Part shown: positions 1 through 8,531 of the stretch, one piece after another
Layout of the letters: every line of letters starts with the position of its first letter
Numbering within the stretch: the first letter of the stretch is position 1
Position numbers and translations under genes: made by a program
Assembly (NCBI GenBank): GCA_944393255.1
Contig: CALXZP010000012.1
Location: 1-64,000 of the forward strand
Length of the DNA stretch: 64,000 nucleotides
DNA from: an uncultured Clostridia bacterium
Lineage (GTDB): Bacteria > Bacillota > Clostridia > UBA1381
Reading direction: 5' to 3'
The notes under the pieces: model-generated
Told to the model about the DNA's origin: nothing
The model's input: only the letters and a program-made list of their open reading frames with translations
Databases searched by the model: none

Positions 1-175
1 CAGCCGCACCCTCTACAGTGGGAGCGCCGACTTTTACGTCGCTGCCTTCGCCTGCCATAAGCACCTTGTCAAAGGTTATCTCAGCGCCTTCCTCAGCGTT
101 GAGCTTCTCAACTCTGATCACGTCGCCCGCCTCTACCTTATACTGCTTACCGCCTGTTTCAATTACTGCGTACAT
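1..175 (-). CDS. rplU: 50S ribosomal protein L21, N-terminal part (cut by window edge)
   Basis: The minus strand encodes 58 residues starting [18 protein letters not shown], the highly conserved N-terminus of bacterial L21, a 23S rRNA-binding protein of the large subunit. The gene runs off the left edge, so only about half is present. The ATG at 175 is preceded by GGAGGTG ten bases upstream. In Firmicutes rplU normally heads an operon with a small cysteine protease gene and rpmA; those would lie outside this window. It has its own promoter and leader, entered separately. Identification rests on the N-terminal sequence, which is distinctive. Confidence 0.95.
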   Translation of the reverse strand, partial: MYAVIETGGKQYKVEAGDVIRVEKLNAEEGAEITFDKVLMAGEGSDVKVGAPTVEGAA

Positions 176-262
176 TATCTGGATACACCTCCTCTTGATA
201 TAATGAGGACTCGCTAATTACGGTATGCGTTCGCATTTAAAAAACCGTTTCTATGCGGTCAC
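176..262 (-). promoter_or_regulatory. rplU 5' leader, probable L21-type autoregulatory leader
   Basis: The transcript expected from the promoter at 269-297 has a leader of roughly 85-90 nt. It holds short self-complementary stretches, and near its end TCCTC can pair with GAGGA, which overlaps the ribosome binding site GGAGGTG. Gram-positive rplU genes often carry an L21 leader RNA by which free L21 represses its own synthesis. Position and ribosome-site pairing fit that, but I could not align it to the known family model. Confidence 0.45.
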
Positions 263-268
263 TATAAT

Positions 269-297
269 AGTATAGCAGATATTTCATCATTTGTCAA
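269..297 (-). promoter_or_regulatory. rplU promoter
   Basis: On the minus strand TTGACA (292-297) is followed after 17 bases by TATACT (269-274), a near-consensus sigma-A promoter reading towards rplU. Confidence 0.8.
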
Positions 298-357
298 GCT
301 CTTTTTTTGATTTTTTTCGCCCGGCTTTTTTTTATCTTTCCGAAAAAGCTTCGGCTT

Positions 358-2490
358 CTACCGCCGGTACATAAGCTCGATATAGCAGGTCTCTATCTTC
401 GCCGCCTCAGCGCGGGTAGCGCTGCCCTTCGGCTCAAGCATGTCCTCGCTCCTGCCCCTTATTATACCGCTGCCTACAGCCCATTCCATTGCCTCGACTG
501 CCCAGTCCGACACCTCGCCGCTGTCCGCGAACGCCCCAATCGGCCCGTATTCCTCAGCCGCTCCGCCCTCGAGCCGGTACATCCGGTACAGCATCACAAC
601 GAGCTGCTCGCGCGTTATGCTGTCGCCGCCGCCGAATTCGCCCGGAGCGTAGCCCGCGGCTATGCCGTTTTCCTCCGCCCAGCCGAGGATATCGCCATAT
701 CTCCCGCCAGGATCGCTTCCGGTATAATAATTATGACCGTTTACAGTGAGCTCCAGAAAATCCTCTCTTGTAACGTCGGCGTCCGGAGCAAAGCTGCCGC
801 CGCCGGCGCCGTCGAATATATGCGAGGTGAACAGCACAAAAGGCTCATACCACGCGTTGCTCTCCACATCGCTGTAGCCTATCCCGTACAGCTCCTTTAC
901 GCCCTCAGCCGTATCCGCGATCACCTTTTCATCAAAGATATCGTCAAAGCCCGCCTCCCTGAGCGCCTGCCCGAACGGCACATATCCGCCCAGGGCCGAT
1001 ATTTTCATATATTTATCAACAGCCGCGTCCATATCCCTGTCGGCATCCAGAAGCAGCCTGAGCGCCGCCGCGCCCGATACGGCATATGAGATATAGTACA
1101 TGGGCGCTTCAAAATTGTGAGCCATGCCCGTCCACAGCTCCTGCGCCGCCTGCTCGTTATAATTCAGGTCGTAGTATTTTTTCAGCAGCTCCGTCATTAT
1201 TGAATTTATCTCGCCTACAGTTATATTTTCCGCATCGTAAACGCGGGTCTGAAGCTCGTTGAACATGCATCCGTCAAGTATCGCGCCGACACAGCCCACA
1301 AGACGCATATATCTTTCCTTTGACGCGCCCGCGCCGAAAAGTCCGCCGTAGCAGCTCTCGGCTAACGCTTCGAGCCCCTGCGAATGCACCTCGCAGGTGT
1401 CCATGCAGAACGAGCCGGTGAGCTCTATCGTACCGTCCATGACCGCGGGGTCGTGCAGGAGCGCGCTGAAATGACCGAACTCGTGGATGATGCTGCGTAT
1501 CGCGTCCGCCGCATTGCGTTCATATTCCGACGACGGATTGACGAACATATACGGAACCTTCAGCTCCGGCAGCACAACGGTGTAAGCGCCCGTTACAGGA
1601 TTTTTCTCCTTTGAATACGAAACGTTGTACAAGCCGTTATCCGTCATATAGCTGAACGTCTCGCCCAGCTCGGAGTTTATCGCCGCGGCAGCGTTTCCTA
1701 TTCTTTTAAGCGCCTCGCTTTCGCTCATACCGGCAGCTTCGCCGCGAACGACCATCGACGCATCGAACAGATCCTCTATCATCCCCGAAAAGCTTGCCGC
1801 TACCGCATTTGAAAATTCCTCTATCTGACCGCGCGTATAGTCGCGGTTATATACCGCCTCATGCGCATAGTCTGCATAGCTTTCATAGCCGCAGCATTCG
1901 GCTATCTCTTTTCTGACATTTACAAGCTCTATGTAGATATCGGCGCACGCGCCGCTGTCTCCGGACGAGGCGATATACCGATCTACCAGTTTCTCTTCAC
2001 GTTCGCTCAGCTCGTAATACTCGTCCGGCGGCAGAGACTCCGCCAGCGCTTCGGCATTCGCTTCACCGAACACCTCCGAGAGCGTGTATGCAAAGCGGCT
2101 GCCGTTTATGCGCCCGATCGCATCCGAGAGCTTTTCAAACGAACCGAGCATGGAAGAATAGGCGGAGGACGCTGTCTCCGCCGTTTCGCTGCTGTAAGCG
2201 GCGTCTTTCGCTATCGATGACAGCCTGTACGCCTCCAGGGCGCTGACGTACTCGCCGCAGCATCCTCTCAAAGCCTCCGTGATATCCGATCCGCTGCCGC
2301 TGCTCAGCCCCTCGTCTATGCGTTTTATATATCCGTCGAGCTTGCCCGCATCAAACTGCGCGAACACAAGCTCCTCCGGCGAGACTGTGTGCAGCTCCCT
2401 TTCGCTGTAATACGCGGCTCCCGCCGTGCTCCCGAACTCAAGCAGCATTATAAGCGCCGCGGCCGCGGCTATAGTTCTTTTAAGCTTCAT
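358..2490 (-). CDS. Secreted M3-family metallopeptidase with C-terminal SLH domains
   Basis: This 710-residue protein begins with a typical signal peptide (MKLKRTIAAAAALIMLL, cleaved near AGA-AYY). The zinc motif HEFGH lies at about 336-340, with a downstream glutamate in CEVHSQGLE at about 367 as likely third ligand, the pattern of M3 (thimet oligopeptidase/PepF) peptidases. The last 190 residues contain three divergent SLH repeats, which in Firmicutes hold proteins on pyruvylated wall polymers, so it probably acts on oligopeptides at the cell surface. An upstream in-frame ATG at 2538 is rejected: the ATG at 2490 has GGAGA five bases before it and overlaps the preceding stop as ATGA. It is the last gene of the murD-M42 operon. 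M3 enzymes are usually cytoplasmic or lack SLH domains, so this architecture is uncommon. Confidence 0.85.
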   Translation of the reverse strand: MKLKRTIAAAAALIMLLEFGSTAGAAYYSERELHTVSPEELVFAQFDAGKLDGYIKRIDEGLSSGSGSDITEALRGCCGEYVSALEAYRLSSIAKDAAYSSETAETASSAYSSMLGSFEKLSDAIGRINGSRFAYTLSEVFGEANAEALAESLPPDEYYELSEREEKLVDRYIASSGDSGACADIYIELVNVRKEIAECCGYESYADYAHEAVYNRDYTRGQIEEFSNAVAASFSGMIEDLFDASMVVRGEAAGMSESEALKRIGNAAAAINSELGETFSYMTDNGLYNVSYSKEKNPVTGAYTVVLPELKVPYMFVNPSSEYERNAADAIRSIIHEFGHFSALLHDPAVMDGTIELTGSFCMDTCEVHSQGLEALAESCYGGLFGAGASKERYMRLVGCVGAILDGCMFNELQTRVYDAENITVGEINSIMTELLKKYYDLNYNEQAAQELWTGMAHNFEAPMYYISYAVSGAAALRLLLDADRDMDAAVDKYMKISALGGYVPFGQALREAGFDDIFDEKVIADTAEGVKELYGIGYSDVESNAWYEPFVLFTSHIFDGAGGGSFAPDADVTREDFLELTVNGHNYYTGSDPGGRYGDILGWAEENGIAAGYAPGEFGGGDSITREQLVVMLYRMYRLEGGAAEEYGPIGAFADSGEVSDWAVEAMEWAVGSGIIRGRSEDMLEPKGSATRAEAAKIETCYIELMYRR

Positions 2491-3494
2491 ATCTTTCTCC
2501 ATTCGGCCATACATGCCGCAGCCGTCAGCTTTATACATTCCTCTATATCGCCGATCGACGCCATCTCCGACGGCGAGTGCATATACCTCAGCGGCAGCGA
2601 GACCGCTCCGGCTCTCACTCCCGCGCCGGTGAGCGCGATAGCGCCCGTATCAGTTCCTCCGTCAGTCATGATCTCTCGCTGATATCTGACCCCCTCGCGC
2701 TCGGCTATATCCGTCAGCGCCGCTATCACACGGACATCGCACATCACAGAGCTGTCCATGATCTTTACAGCGGCTCCGCCGCCGAGCTTTACATCCATCG
2801 GCCGGCACGACGGCGTGTCGCCGGTATCTGTCACGTCTACCGCGATGGCATAGTCCGGCATTATTGAAAACGCCGCCGTCTTTGCCCCGCGAAGCCCGAC
2901 CTCCTCCTGCGTGCTGAACACAAAATACAAGTCGTTTTCTGACTTTGCCGCCGTTTCCATAGCCCTCAGAAGGATACAGCAGCCCGCACGGTCATCAAGC
3001 GCCTTTGAGATAACTATATCGCCATTGGAATAAAAGCCGCCGTCGAACACCGCCGTATCGCCGGTCTTTACCGCCTTTTCTGCGGCGGCTCTGTCCTTCG
3101 CTCCGATATCGATATACAGCTTTGAGATGCGCGGCTTCTTATTAAATTCCTCCTCCTCGGAGCCTATCACGCCGATCGTTCCGTTCCCGAAACGCACCCT
3201 GCGGCCTGCAAGATCGCGCGTGCACAAGCCGCCCACGGCTCCGAACCTTATAAATCCGTTTTCGTCCGCAAACGACGCTATTATTCCTATCTCGTCCATG
3301 TGCGCGTCAAGCATGAGCTTTGCGCCCTCTCCGGGCTTATGCGCAATGATATTCCCCATAGCGTCGCTTCGCACGTCATAGCCGAGCTTTTCCGCCTCGC
3401 GCTTTATTACCGAGGCCGCCCCGCCTTCACGCCCGGACGGCGAATCAGCCTCTGTCAGCAGCTTTAAAAGCCGTATCGTTTCCTCCGATCTCAT
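2487..3494 (-). CDS. M42 family metallopeptidase (aminopeptidase), paralogue 3, intact
   Basis: A 335-residue M42 (glutamyl aminopeptidase/TET-like) enzyme, a cytoplasmic di-metal exopeptidase that trims short peptides. All key residues are visible: His65 in DAHMDEIG, Asp167 in ALDDRAG, Glu197-Glu198 in QEEVG, Asp220 in VDVTDTG and His306 in RYMHSPSE. The start MRSEETIRLLKLL aligns with normal M42 N-termini, giving a 50-base overlap with the upstream inactive paralogue. It is coupled to the M3-SLH gene by an ATGA overlap. Exact substrate preference cannot be read from the sequence. Confidence 0.9.
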   Translation of the reverse strand: MRSEETIRLLKLLTEADSPSGREGGAASVIKREAEKLGYDVRSDAMGNIIAHKPGEGAKLMLDAHMDEIGIIASFADENGFIRFGAVGGLCTRDLAGRRVRFGNGTIGVIGSEEEEFNKKPRISKLYIDIGAKDRAAAEKAVKTGDTAVFDGGFYSNGDIVISKALDDRAGCCILLRAMETAAKSENDLYFVFSTQEEVGLRGAKTAAFSIMPDYAIAVDVTDTGDTPSCRPMDVKLGGGAAVKIMDSSVMCDVRVIAALTDIAEREGVRYQREIMTDGGTDTGAIALTGAGVRAGAVSLPLRYMHSPSEMASIGDIEECIKLTAAACMAEWRKI

Positions 3495-4518
3495 CTATTA
3501 TCACATCGCTTTCCTTTATGATCGCGGCGCAAAGTCCCGCCGCGTTATCCAGATCATATCTGTTCATCATGCTTACGGGCGTATTCTTATACCGGCACGG
3601 GATCCCGATACATACCGCCGGGCATCCCTCCGCCGCAGTCAGGACTGCGCCCGCCTCGGTCGAGTGCAGCGAACAGACCTTTTCCTGATACGGCACATAA
3701 TACGCCTCCGCAGTTCTCTTTGCCATTTCGATAAGCCCCGCGCTCCCTATGCTTGCCTTGTCCATATATTCTATGACCGCGCCCGCGCCGAGCCCTGCGG
3801 TATCGCTTTCGCTTTCCTCGCCCACGATATCGGCGGCACTCAGCACGTCCGCTATCACCGCAATATCCGGCTTTATCGCATATGCCGCGCACGCCATGCC
3901 CCTGCCGGGGACGCGGCACGGTATCTCGCGCTGCGCCGAGAACACATAATATGTGTCGTACGCCGGGACGACCTCCATAGCCTTTATAAGGCATATGACT
4001 CCGAACCGTCCGAACGCCTTGCCGCGCAATATGCTGCCGGTCTCGGAAAATTCCGTATCAAACGTTATATAATCTCCTATCTCCACTCTTTTTTCGGCAG
4101 CGCCCTTTTTCGAGCAGCCTATGTCTATATACAGCGAAGAAAGCTCCACCGCCGCCTCGCGCTCCTTTTTCGTTTGCAGATGGATGGCCTTCATGCCTAT
4201 AACGCCCTTTACTCCGCTTCCGATAACAACGCGCTTTGAAACGAGCGTTCTGGGATCTATATATCCCACCGCCCCGAATTTTATATAACCGCTTTCGGTG
4301 ATATCCCTCACTATGAAGCCCGGCTCGTCCATATTCGAGCCGATGAGTACTTTCCTTTTATCCGAGCGCCCGCGCCTGAACGCTATCAGGTTTCCGATGC
4401 TGTCCGTCCTCATACTGTCGCATTTATCCCTTATCTGCTCCGCTATATATCCGCGCACCGCATCCTCACAGCCCGAAACGCCGCTGAGCATGCTCAGCTT
4501 TTTCAAAGAGACAGCCAT
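3445..4518 (-). CDS. M42 family paralogue 2, predicted catalytically dead
   Basis: A 357-residue protein that keeps the M42 length and fold pattern but has lost nearly every metal or catalytic residue that its two neighbours keep. The usual AHMDEIG reads SNMDEPG (His to Asn62). ALDDRAG reads AFGRFG (metal-bridging Asp lost, near 170). QEEVG reads QREIP (catalytic Glu to Arg197). YMHSP reads YKNTP (His to Asn312). The reading frame is open over the whole length with a good ribosome site (GGAGAG nine bases before ATG), so this looks like a maintained pseudoenzyme and not a decaying pseudogene. M42 proteins form large tetrahedral oligomers, so a structural or regulatory subunit role alongside the intact paralogues is possible (inference). 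It overlaps the gene before it by 16 bases and the gene after it by 50. Confidence 0.85.
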   Translation of the reverse strand: MAVSLKKLSMLSGVSGCEDAVRGYIAEQIRDKCDSMRTDSIGNLIAFRRGRSDKRKVLIGSNMDEPGFIVRDITESGYIKFGAVGYIDPRTLVSKRVVIGSGVKGVIGMKAIHLQTKKEREAAVELSSLYIDIGCSKKGAAEKRVEIGDYITFDTEFSETGSILRGKAFGRFGVICLIKAMEVVPAYDTYYVFSAQREIPCRVPGRGMACAAYAIKPDIAVIADVLSAADIVGEESESDTAGLGAGAVIEYMDKASIGSAGLIEMAKRTAEAYYVPYQEKVCSLHSTEAGAVLTAAEGCPAVCIGIPCRYKNTPVSMMNRYDLDNAAGLCAAIIKESDVIIDEIGGNDTAFKAADRG

Positions 4519-5543
4519 GATATATCACTCTCCAATCCTTTTATGAACAGCGTCAGCAGTTCCGTTACAGCCTTTACATCCCTGACGTCGAGCGTTTCGA
4601 CCGAGGTATGCATATATTTGAGCGGTATGGAAAGCAGCGCGGCGGGTATGCCCGGACCTGAGACCTGTATCTCCCATGCGTCGGTGCCTGTGTTTCCTCC
4701 GTCAGCGTCCACGCAGTATTTTATCCCGTTTTCCCGCGCGGTCTTTATCAGCCGTTCGGTGAGCCTCGGATGCAGGTTCGGCCCCTTTGATATGACCGCC
4801 CCGGAACCGGTCTTGAACGCGTTTCTTTCGTTATCCGGAGTTATCCCGTGCGTCACATCCACCGCCACAGCCATATCCGGCATTACCGAATACGCCGTGG
4901 TCTTGCCGCCTCGGCAGCCGACCTCCTCCTGAACGGCAGCCGCAAGATACACGTCGCAGCAAAGCTTTTCATCCTTCAGCCTTTTCATCACCGATACGAG
5001 CGCCGCCGCGCTTGCGCGGTCGTCCATCGTTTTGGAGCTTATCTGGTGCTTGCCGAGCGCCCCCACGGACTGCGGCAGCGTTACCGGATCGCCCGTTTTT
5101 ACAAGCTCCCGAACGCGTTCGGCTTTAAGTCCGGTGTCTATTACCAGCTCGCTCAGCTTATAGCTCTTTGAAGCGTCCGTGCGCTCGGCGGGCATAAAGC
5201 CTATCACCCCGGGTATGTCCTCCGCACCGTGCACCGTCACCTCCAGCGAGGGCAGTATCCTCTCGTCCACCCCGCCCACGTTCACGAACCTCAAAGCGCC
5301 GTTTTCGCATACCGACGATACCATAAGCCCTATCTCGTCTATATGCGCCTCGATAAGCACAGAGGGCGCGTTCTTTCTGCCGCAGCTCCTGTATGCTATA
5401 ACGCTGCCGAGCGGATCTGTCATCACGCTGTCGCAGTAAGGGGTCAGGAGCGCGGCGATCTCCTCGCTCACGCGCGTTTCCCTGCCCGATATACCGCGCA
5501 GTCCGCTCAGCTTTTCTATAAGTTTACGCATGTTTATGACCAT
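4503..5543 (-). CDS. M42 family metallopeptidase (aminopeptidase), paralogue 1, intact
   Basis: A 346-residue M42 peptidase with an intact active site: His67 in EAHIDEIG, TMDDRAS, QEEVG, VDVTHG and YMHTSVE. It is the first of three tandem M42 genes, 28 bases after murD, and should be cytoplasmic. The ATG at 5543 has AAAGGA upstream; a second Met four codons on is the alternative. Three M42 genes are common in Clostridia genomes but usually dispersed. The tandem arrangement after a peptidoglycan ligase suggests recent local duplication. Confidence 0.9.
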   Translation of the reverse strand: MVINMRKLIEKLSGLRGISGRETRVSEEIAALLTPYCDSVMTDPLGSVIAYRSCGRKNAPSVLIEAHIDEIGLMVSSVCENGALRFVNVGGVDERILPSLEVTVHGAEDIPGVIGFMPAERTDASKSYKLSELVIDTGLKAERVRELVKTGDPVTLPQSVGALGKHQISSKTMDDRASAAALVSVMKRLKDEKLCCDVYLAAAVQEEVGCRGGKTTAYSVMPDMAVAVDVTHGITPDNERNAFKTGSGAVISKGPNLHPRLTERLIKTARENGIKYCVDADGGNTGTDAWEIQVSGPGIPAALLSIPLKYMHTSVETLDVRDVKAVTELLTLFIKGLESDISWLSL

Positions 5544-5571
5544 TAAATCCTTTCAAATCCTTCGTATGTGC

Positions 5572-6930
5572 TCACAGCTCGTTTACCAGCTTTTTAAACA
5601 GCTCTCCACGTTCCTCAAAATTATTGAACATATCAAAGCTCGTGGACGCCGGTGAAAGCAGAACGACGTCTCCGCTCACCGCCCTTGAAGCCGCAGCAGT
5701 CACCGCCTCCGGATATGTTGCGGCTCTTACGACCTCGACCTCTCCGGCTCTGCCCGAAGCGTCAAGCGCCGCCGCTATCTTATCGCTCGTCGCGCCTATG
5801 AGTATCAGCGTTTTGACATGATCCGCTATAGGGCCGCCAAGCTCATCATAAGGTATGCCCTTATCCTTTCCCCCTGCTATCATTATCACCTTTTCGGGGA
5901 ATACCCTAAGAGTGTTTATCGTCCTGTTCGGGCTTGAGTCTATCGAGCTGTTATAATACTTCACTCCGTCCTTTTCCCTTACAAGCTCTATCCTGTGCGC
6001 AACGCCGCCGAAATTCTTCGCCACATACTCTATCGCGTCCTTTCCGGCAAGCCCCCATACTGCGGCAACGGCGGCCATATAGTTCTCTACGTTATGCATA
6101 CCCGGGAGCTTTATATCGTTTATATCCAGCACATCTTCGCCCTCGCACACTATCATGCTGCCCCTGAGACATACCGACGCGTTCAGCTTTCTCGAAAACA
6201 TCTTCACGTTTACGTGCGCAAGCGGGAGCAGCGCGGCGCTGTCGCTGTTGTCGGCGTTTAATACAAGCTTGTTTTCGCGCTTCATATGCCTGAATATATT
6301 CGTTTTTGCCTCTATATACTCATTATAATCCGTGTGCCAGTCGAGATGGTTGGGACTGAGGTTCGTTATCACCCCTATCTCCGGCGAATACTTCATAGTG
6401 TGGAGCTGGAACGATGAAAGCTCAAGTATGGCATAATCGTTTTCGGTCATCTTATCCACCTCGCTGAGCAGCGGCTTGCCAATATTGCCGCCGAGCCATG
6501 TTTTATAGCCCGCGCGCTTCATTATCTCATATATGAGCGTGGTCGTTGTGGTCTTTCCGTCCGAGCCGGTAACGGCTATTATATGCGACGGACAAAGCTC
6601 GAAAAAGGTCTCCATCTCCGAGGTTATCCTCGCGCCGCGCTCCGCTGCGGCCTTAAGCTGCGGGATATCGCCGCGTATGCCTGGCGTTTTGTATATTATA
6701 TCGTCCGTCAGCCCCTCGAGATAATCCTCGCCCAGCTTCAGATTCACCCCGAGGCTCACGCATTTTTCATAATTTTCACCGAGCTTTTCCCTGCCGCGCC
6801 TGTCGCAGGCGGTGACCTTTGCACCGGCGGCGCAGAGATACTCTATAAGCGGCATATTCGATATGCCTATACCGATAACGGTTATGTTTCTGCCCTTTAT
6901 ACTTTCTCTGAACAAATCAGCCTTTGTCAT
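5572..6930 (-). CDS. murD: UDP-N-acetylmuramoyl-L-alanine--D-glutamate ligase
   Basis: A 452-residue Mur ligase that adds D-glutamate to UDP-MurNAc-L-Ala with ATP in the cytoplasm. Visible features are the N-terminal UDP-binding Rossmann segment (ITVIGIGISN), the ATP P-loop TGSDGKTTTT at 121-130, the central-domain motif LELSSFQL, NLSPNHLDWH, and a C-terminal domain with IMIAGGKDKG, which marks MurD among the Mur ligases. Length is normal. It stands apart from a dcw cluster and heads an operon with peptidase genes. Its promoter is at 7045-7073. Confidence 0.95.
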   Translation of the reverse strand: MTKADLFRESIKGRNITVIGIGISNMPLIEYLCAAGAKVTACDRRGREKLGENYEKCVSLGVNLKLGEDYLEGLTDDIIYKTPGIRGDIPQLKAAAERGARITSEMETFFELCPSHIIAVTGSDGKTTTTTLIYEIMKRAGYKTWLGGNIGKPLLSEVDKMTENDYAILELSSFQLHTMKYSPEIGVITNLSPNHLDWHTDYNEYIEAKTNIFRHMKRENKLVLNADNSDSAALLPLAHVNVKMFSRKLNASVCLRGSMIVCEGEDVLDINDIKLPGMHNVENYMAAVAAVWGLAGKDAIEYVAKNFGGVAHRIELVREKDGVKYYNSSIDSSPNRTINTLRVFPEKVIMIAGGKDKGIPYDELGGPIADHVKTLILIGATSDKIAAALDASGRAGEVEVVRAATYPEAVTAAASRAVSGDVVLLSPASTSFDMFNNFEERGELFKKLVNEL

Positions 6931-7044
6931 ATCCTAAAGACATCTCCTTGATACAATATCATACGGACAGCCCTTTTCCGCTTTCCGCATGTACGTTATT
7001 ATTCAGCGATCTCAAAACACGCGTTTTTCAATTACCTATATATT

Positions 7045-7073
7045 ATTATACTAAAAAACAGTTAAAATGTAAA
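7045..7073 (-). promoter_or_regulatory. Promoter of the murD-M42-M3 operon
   Basis: On the minus strand TTTACA (7068-7073), a 17-base spacer and TATAAT (7045-7050), about 115 bases before murD. Confidence 0.75.
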
Positions 7074-7115
7074 GACCTTAAAAAAATATTCAGACCCATA
7101 AAAAAAGACCGCAGC

Positions 7116-7153
7116 AAAAAAACGCCTACGGCGGGGATTTCGCCGCAAGCGTT
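7116..7153 (-). terminator. Rho-independent terminator after the InlB-repeat/peptide operon
   Basis: Reading the minus strand, an AACGC..GCGGCG stem pairs with CGCCGT..GCGTT and is followed by at least seven T. It lies about 40 bases after the 61-residue ORF and before the murD promoter. Confidence 0.8.
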
Positions 7154-7191
7154 CTCATACGCGGATATGTATCCTATGCTTTTTTGGAGGC

Positions 7192-7377
7192 TCAGTCGAT
7201 GAACTCTATTACGACCAGAGCCTTTTTCGCTTTGTTCATAATACGCGCAGTCCCGTCAATCTGAGCCTGCTGCATATTTGCAATATCGACAACACTGCCG
7301 GTAATGTTTCCGGCGGCGGCTATGCTCTCCGCTCTGAACATGGAGATATTCATGATAGGTCTTTCATACTTCATCAT
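7192..7377 (-). CDS. Small 61-residue peptide of the MKYERPxM type, function unknown
   Basis: This ORF overlaps the stop codon of the upstream secreted-protein gene by four bases (ATGA) and shares its strong GGGGGAGG ribosome site, so it is very likely translated. It begins MMKYERPIMNISMF, then turns Ala/Ile/Met-rich (SIAAAGNITGSVVDIANM) and ends in a basic segment with KAKKALVVIEFID. Very short Clostridia proteins starting MKYEKPxMEI are widespread and uncharacterised; this one resembles them at its N-terminus. It has no signal peptide and no cysteines. It could be a peptide precursor or a small partner of the neighbouring surface protein. I see no modification enzyme nearby, so a RiPP role is not supported. 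Confidence 0.65.
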   Translation of the reverse strand: MMKYERPIMNISMFRAESIAAAGNITGSVVDIANMQQAQIDGTARIMNKAKKALVVIEFID

Positions 7378-8531
7378 TCATCCTCCCCCGTTTGCTCTTT
7401 ATCATCCATCAGATTAAAGCTGCTGTCTGCATCTGCGCTTTGCTCCGATCCTTTAAGTCTCACTTCCTCGATATCCGAGCTGACCTTATCAACAATGACC
7501 GCGATAGTAATGTTCGAGCTTCCATCCACCGTCGTACTGCATACGGCTGTCTTTTTACTTCCATCGTTAAGCCTGACAGATACGGACGGCATGTACGCGA
7601 AGCCTTGTCCCGTAAGAGTTCCCTCCCAAAGTGAAGCAGGCTTACCGCTTCCTTCCGTATAATCATTTATAAAAGTTGCCGAAACGTCAGCCGGAGGAAC
7701 TACGATCTGCTCAAACTCCGCTGTTACAGCAACGTTACCCTCGGGCATAATGAAAGTATGTGTATTGCCCGCTGACGTTACATCAATTGACATTTGAGCA
7801 TCGCCGTAAACCGCCGTTACCTGCTTGAGCTTATATCCGTCATCGGGAATAGTATAAACAGTTACTTTATCTCCGGCCTTTGCCGTGGACACAGATAAGC
7901 TCACGCTGCCGCCGGAAACATTACCGGCAGCCTCAACGGAATAATAACTGCCGAACTCGACTTTCAAATCAGTATCGTTCTCCGGCATAACAAACGCCGC
8001 TGTCGCGATCGTTTCCGAGCGAGACCAGCTTGTATCATCACTGAGCGAAGCAGTCTTTATATAGCTGTTTTCCCCCGCAGTGACAACGACCGTATGGCTC
8101 GTACCTGCCGCCGCTGAAAAGACTCCACCGTTTTTAAAAGACGTGCCGTCTACAGCGACTGTACCTGCGCCGTCTATTGTTATATTGACCGATTGCAGTT
8201 TATCAACAGTAACGGTACAATCGTATGTCAGCGTCAACATATTATTTTCAAAGCTATATCCGCTTAATTGCTGATCAGCTTCAACAACAATATATTTACC
8301 CGAATACTCCCCTTCTTCGACTGTGAACACGTAATCGGGTTTTGAAACTTGACTATAAATATCCTTGCCGGCGTCATCCTGTGTTTTAACTGTATTATTA
8401 TCCCAAACATATTTTATGTTATACTTTTCAACAGCATTATCTACAGCTCCGGCGGTTGACGCAAACCCAGCAAAGACTGTCAGCGTCATGACCAAAGCGG
8501 TAAAAGCGCCGACAAGCTTTTTTGCATTCAT
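7374..8531 (-). CDS. Secreted protein with InlB B-type repeat domains
   Basis: A 385-residue protein with a clear signal peptide (MNAKKLVGAFTALVMTLTVFAG, cleavage near STAGA). The body is beta-rich. The segments ending AAFVMPENDTDLKVEFG and TFIMPEGNVAVTAEFE are two copies of the divergent InlB B-repeat, found in many secreted Firmicute proteins and often linked to adhesion. No sortase motif, SLH domain or membrane anchor is visible; the acidic C-terminus ends EQTGEDE. It is preceded by a 240-nt leader and a consensus promoter. Specific function is unknown. Confidence 0.75.
   Translation of the reverse strand: MNAKKLVGAFTALVMTLTVFAGFASTAGAVDNAVEKYNIKYVWDNNTVKTQDDAGKDIYSQVSKPDYVFTVEEGEYSGKYIVVEADQQLSGYSFENNMLTLTYDCTVTVDKLQSVNITIDGAGTVAVDGTSFKNGGVFSAAAGTSHTVVVTAGENSYIKTASLSDDTSWSRSETIATAAFVMPENDTDLKVEFGSYYSVEAAGNVSGGSVSLSVSTAKAGDKVTVYTIPDDGYKLKQVTAVYGDAQMSIDVTSAGNTHTFIMPEGNVAVTAEFEQIVVPPADVSATFINDYTEGSGKPASLWEGTLTGQGFAYMPSVSVRLNDGSKKTAVCSTTVDGSSNITIAVIVDKVSSDIEEVRLKGSEQSADADSSFNLMDDKEQTGEDE

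Noticed and set aside
307-1089. Plus-strand ORF of 260 codons
   Set aside because: Antisense to the SLH region of the M3 peptidase; Arg/Ala-rich translation typical of a shadow frame.
3445-4518. Calling the middle M42 gene a pseudogene
   Set aside because: The frame is intact over 357 codons with a good ribosome site and tight overlaps; loss of catalytic residues is point substitution, so it is better seen as a pseudoenzyme gene.
7192-7377. RiPP precursor interpretation of the 61-residue peptide
   Set aside because: No radical SAM, LanM, cyclase or peptidase-transporter gene is adjacent, and the peptide lacks Cys or a Ser/Thr-rich core.
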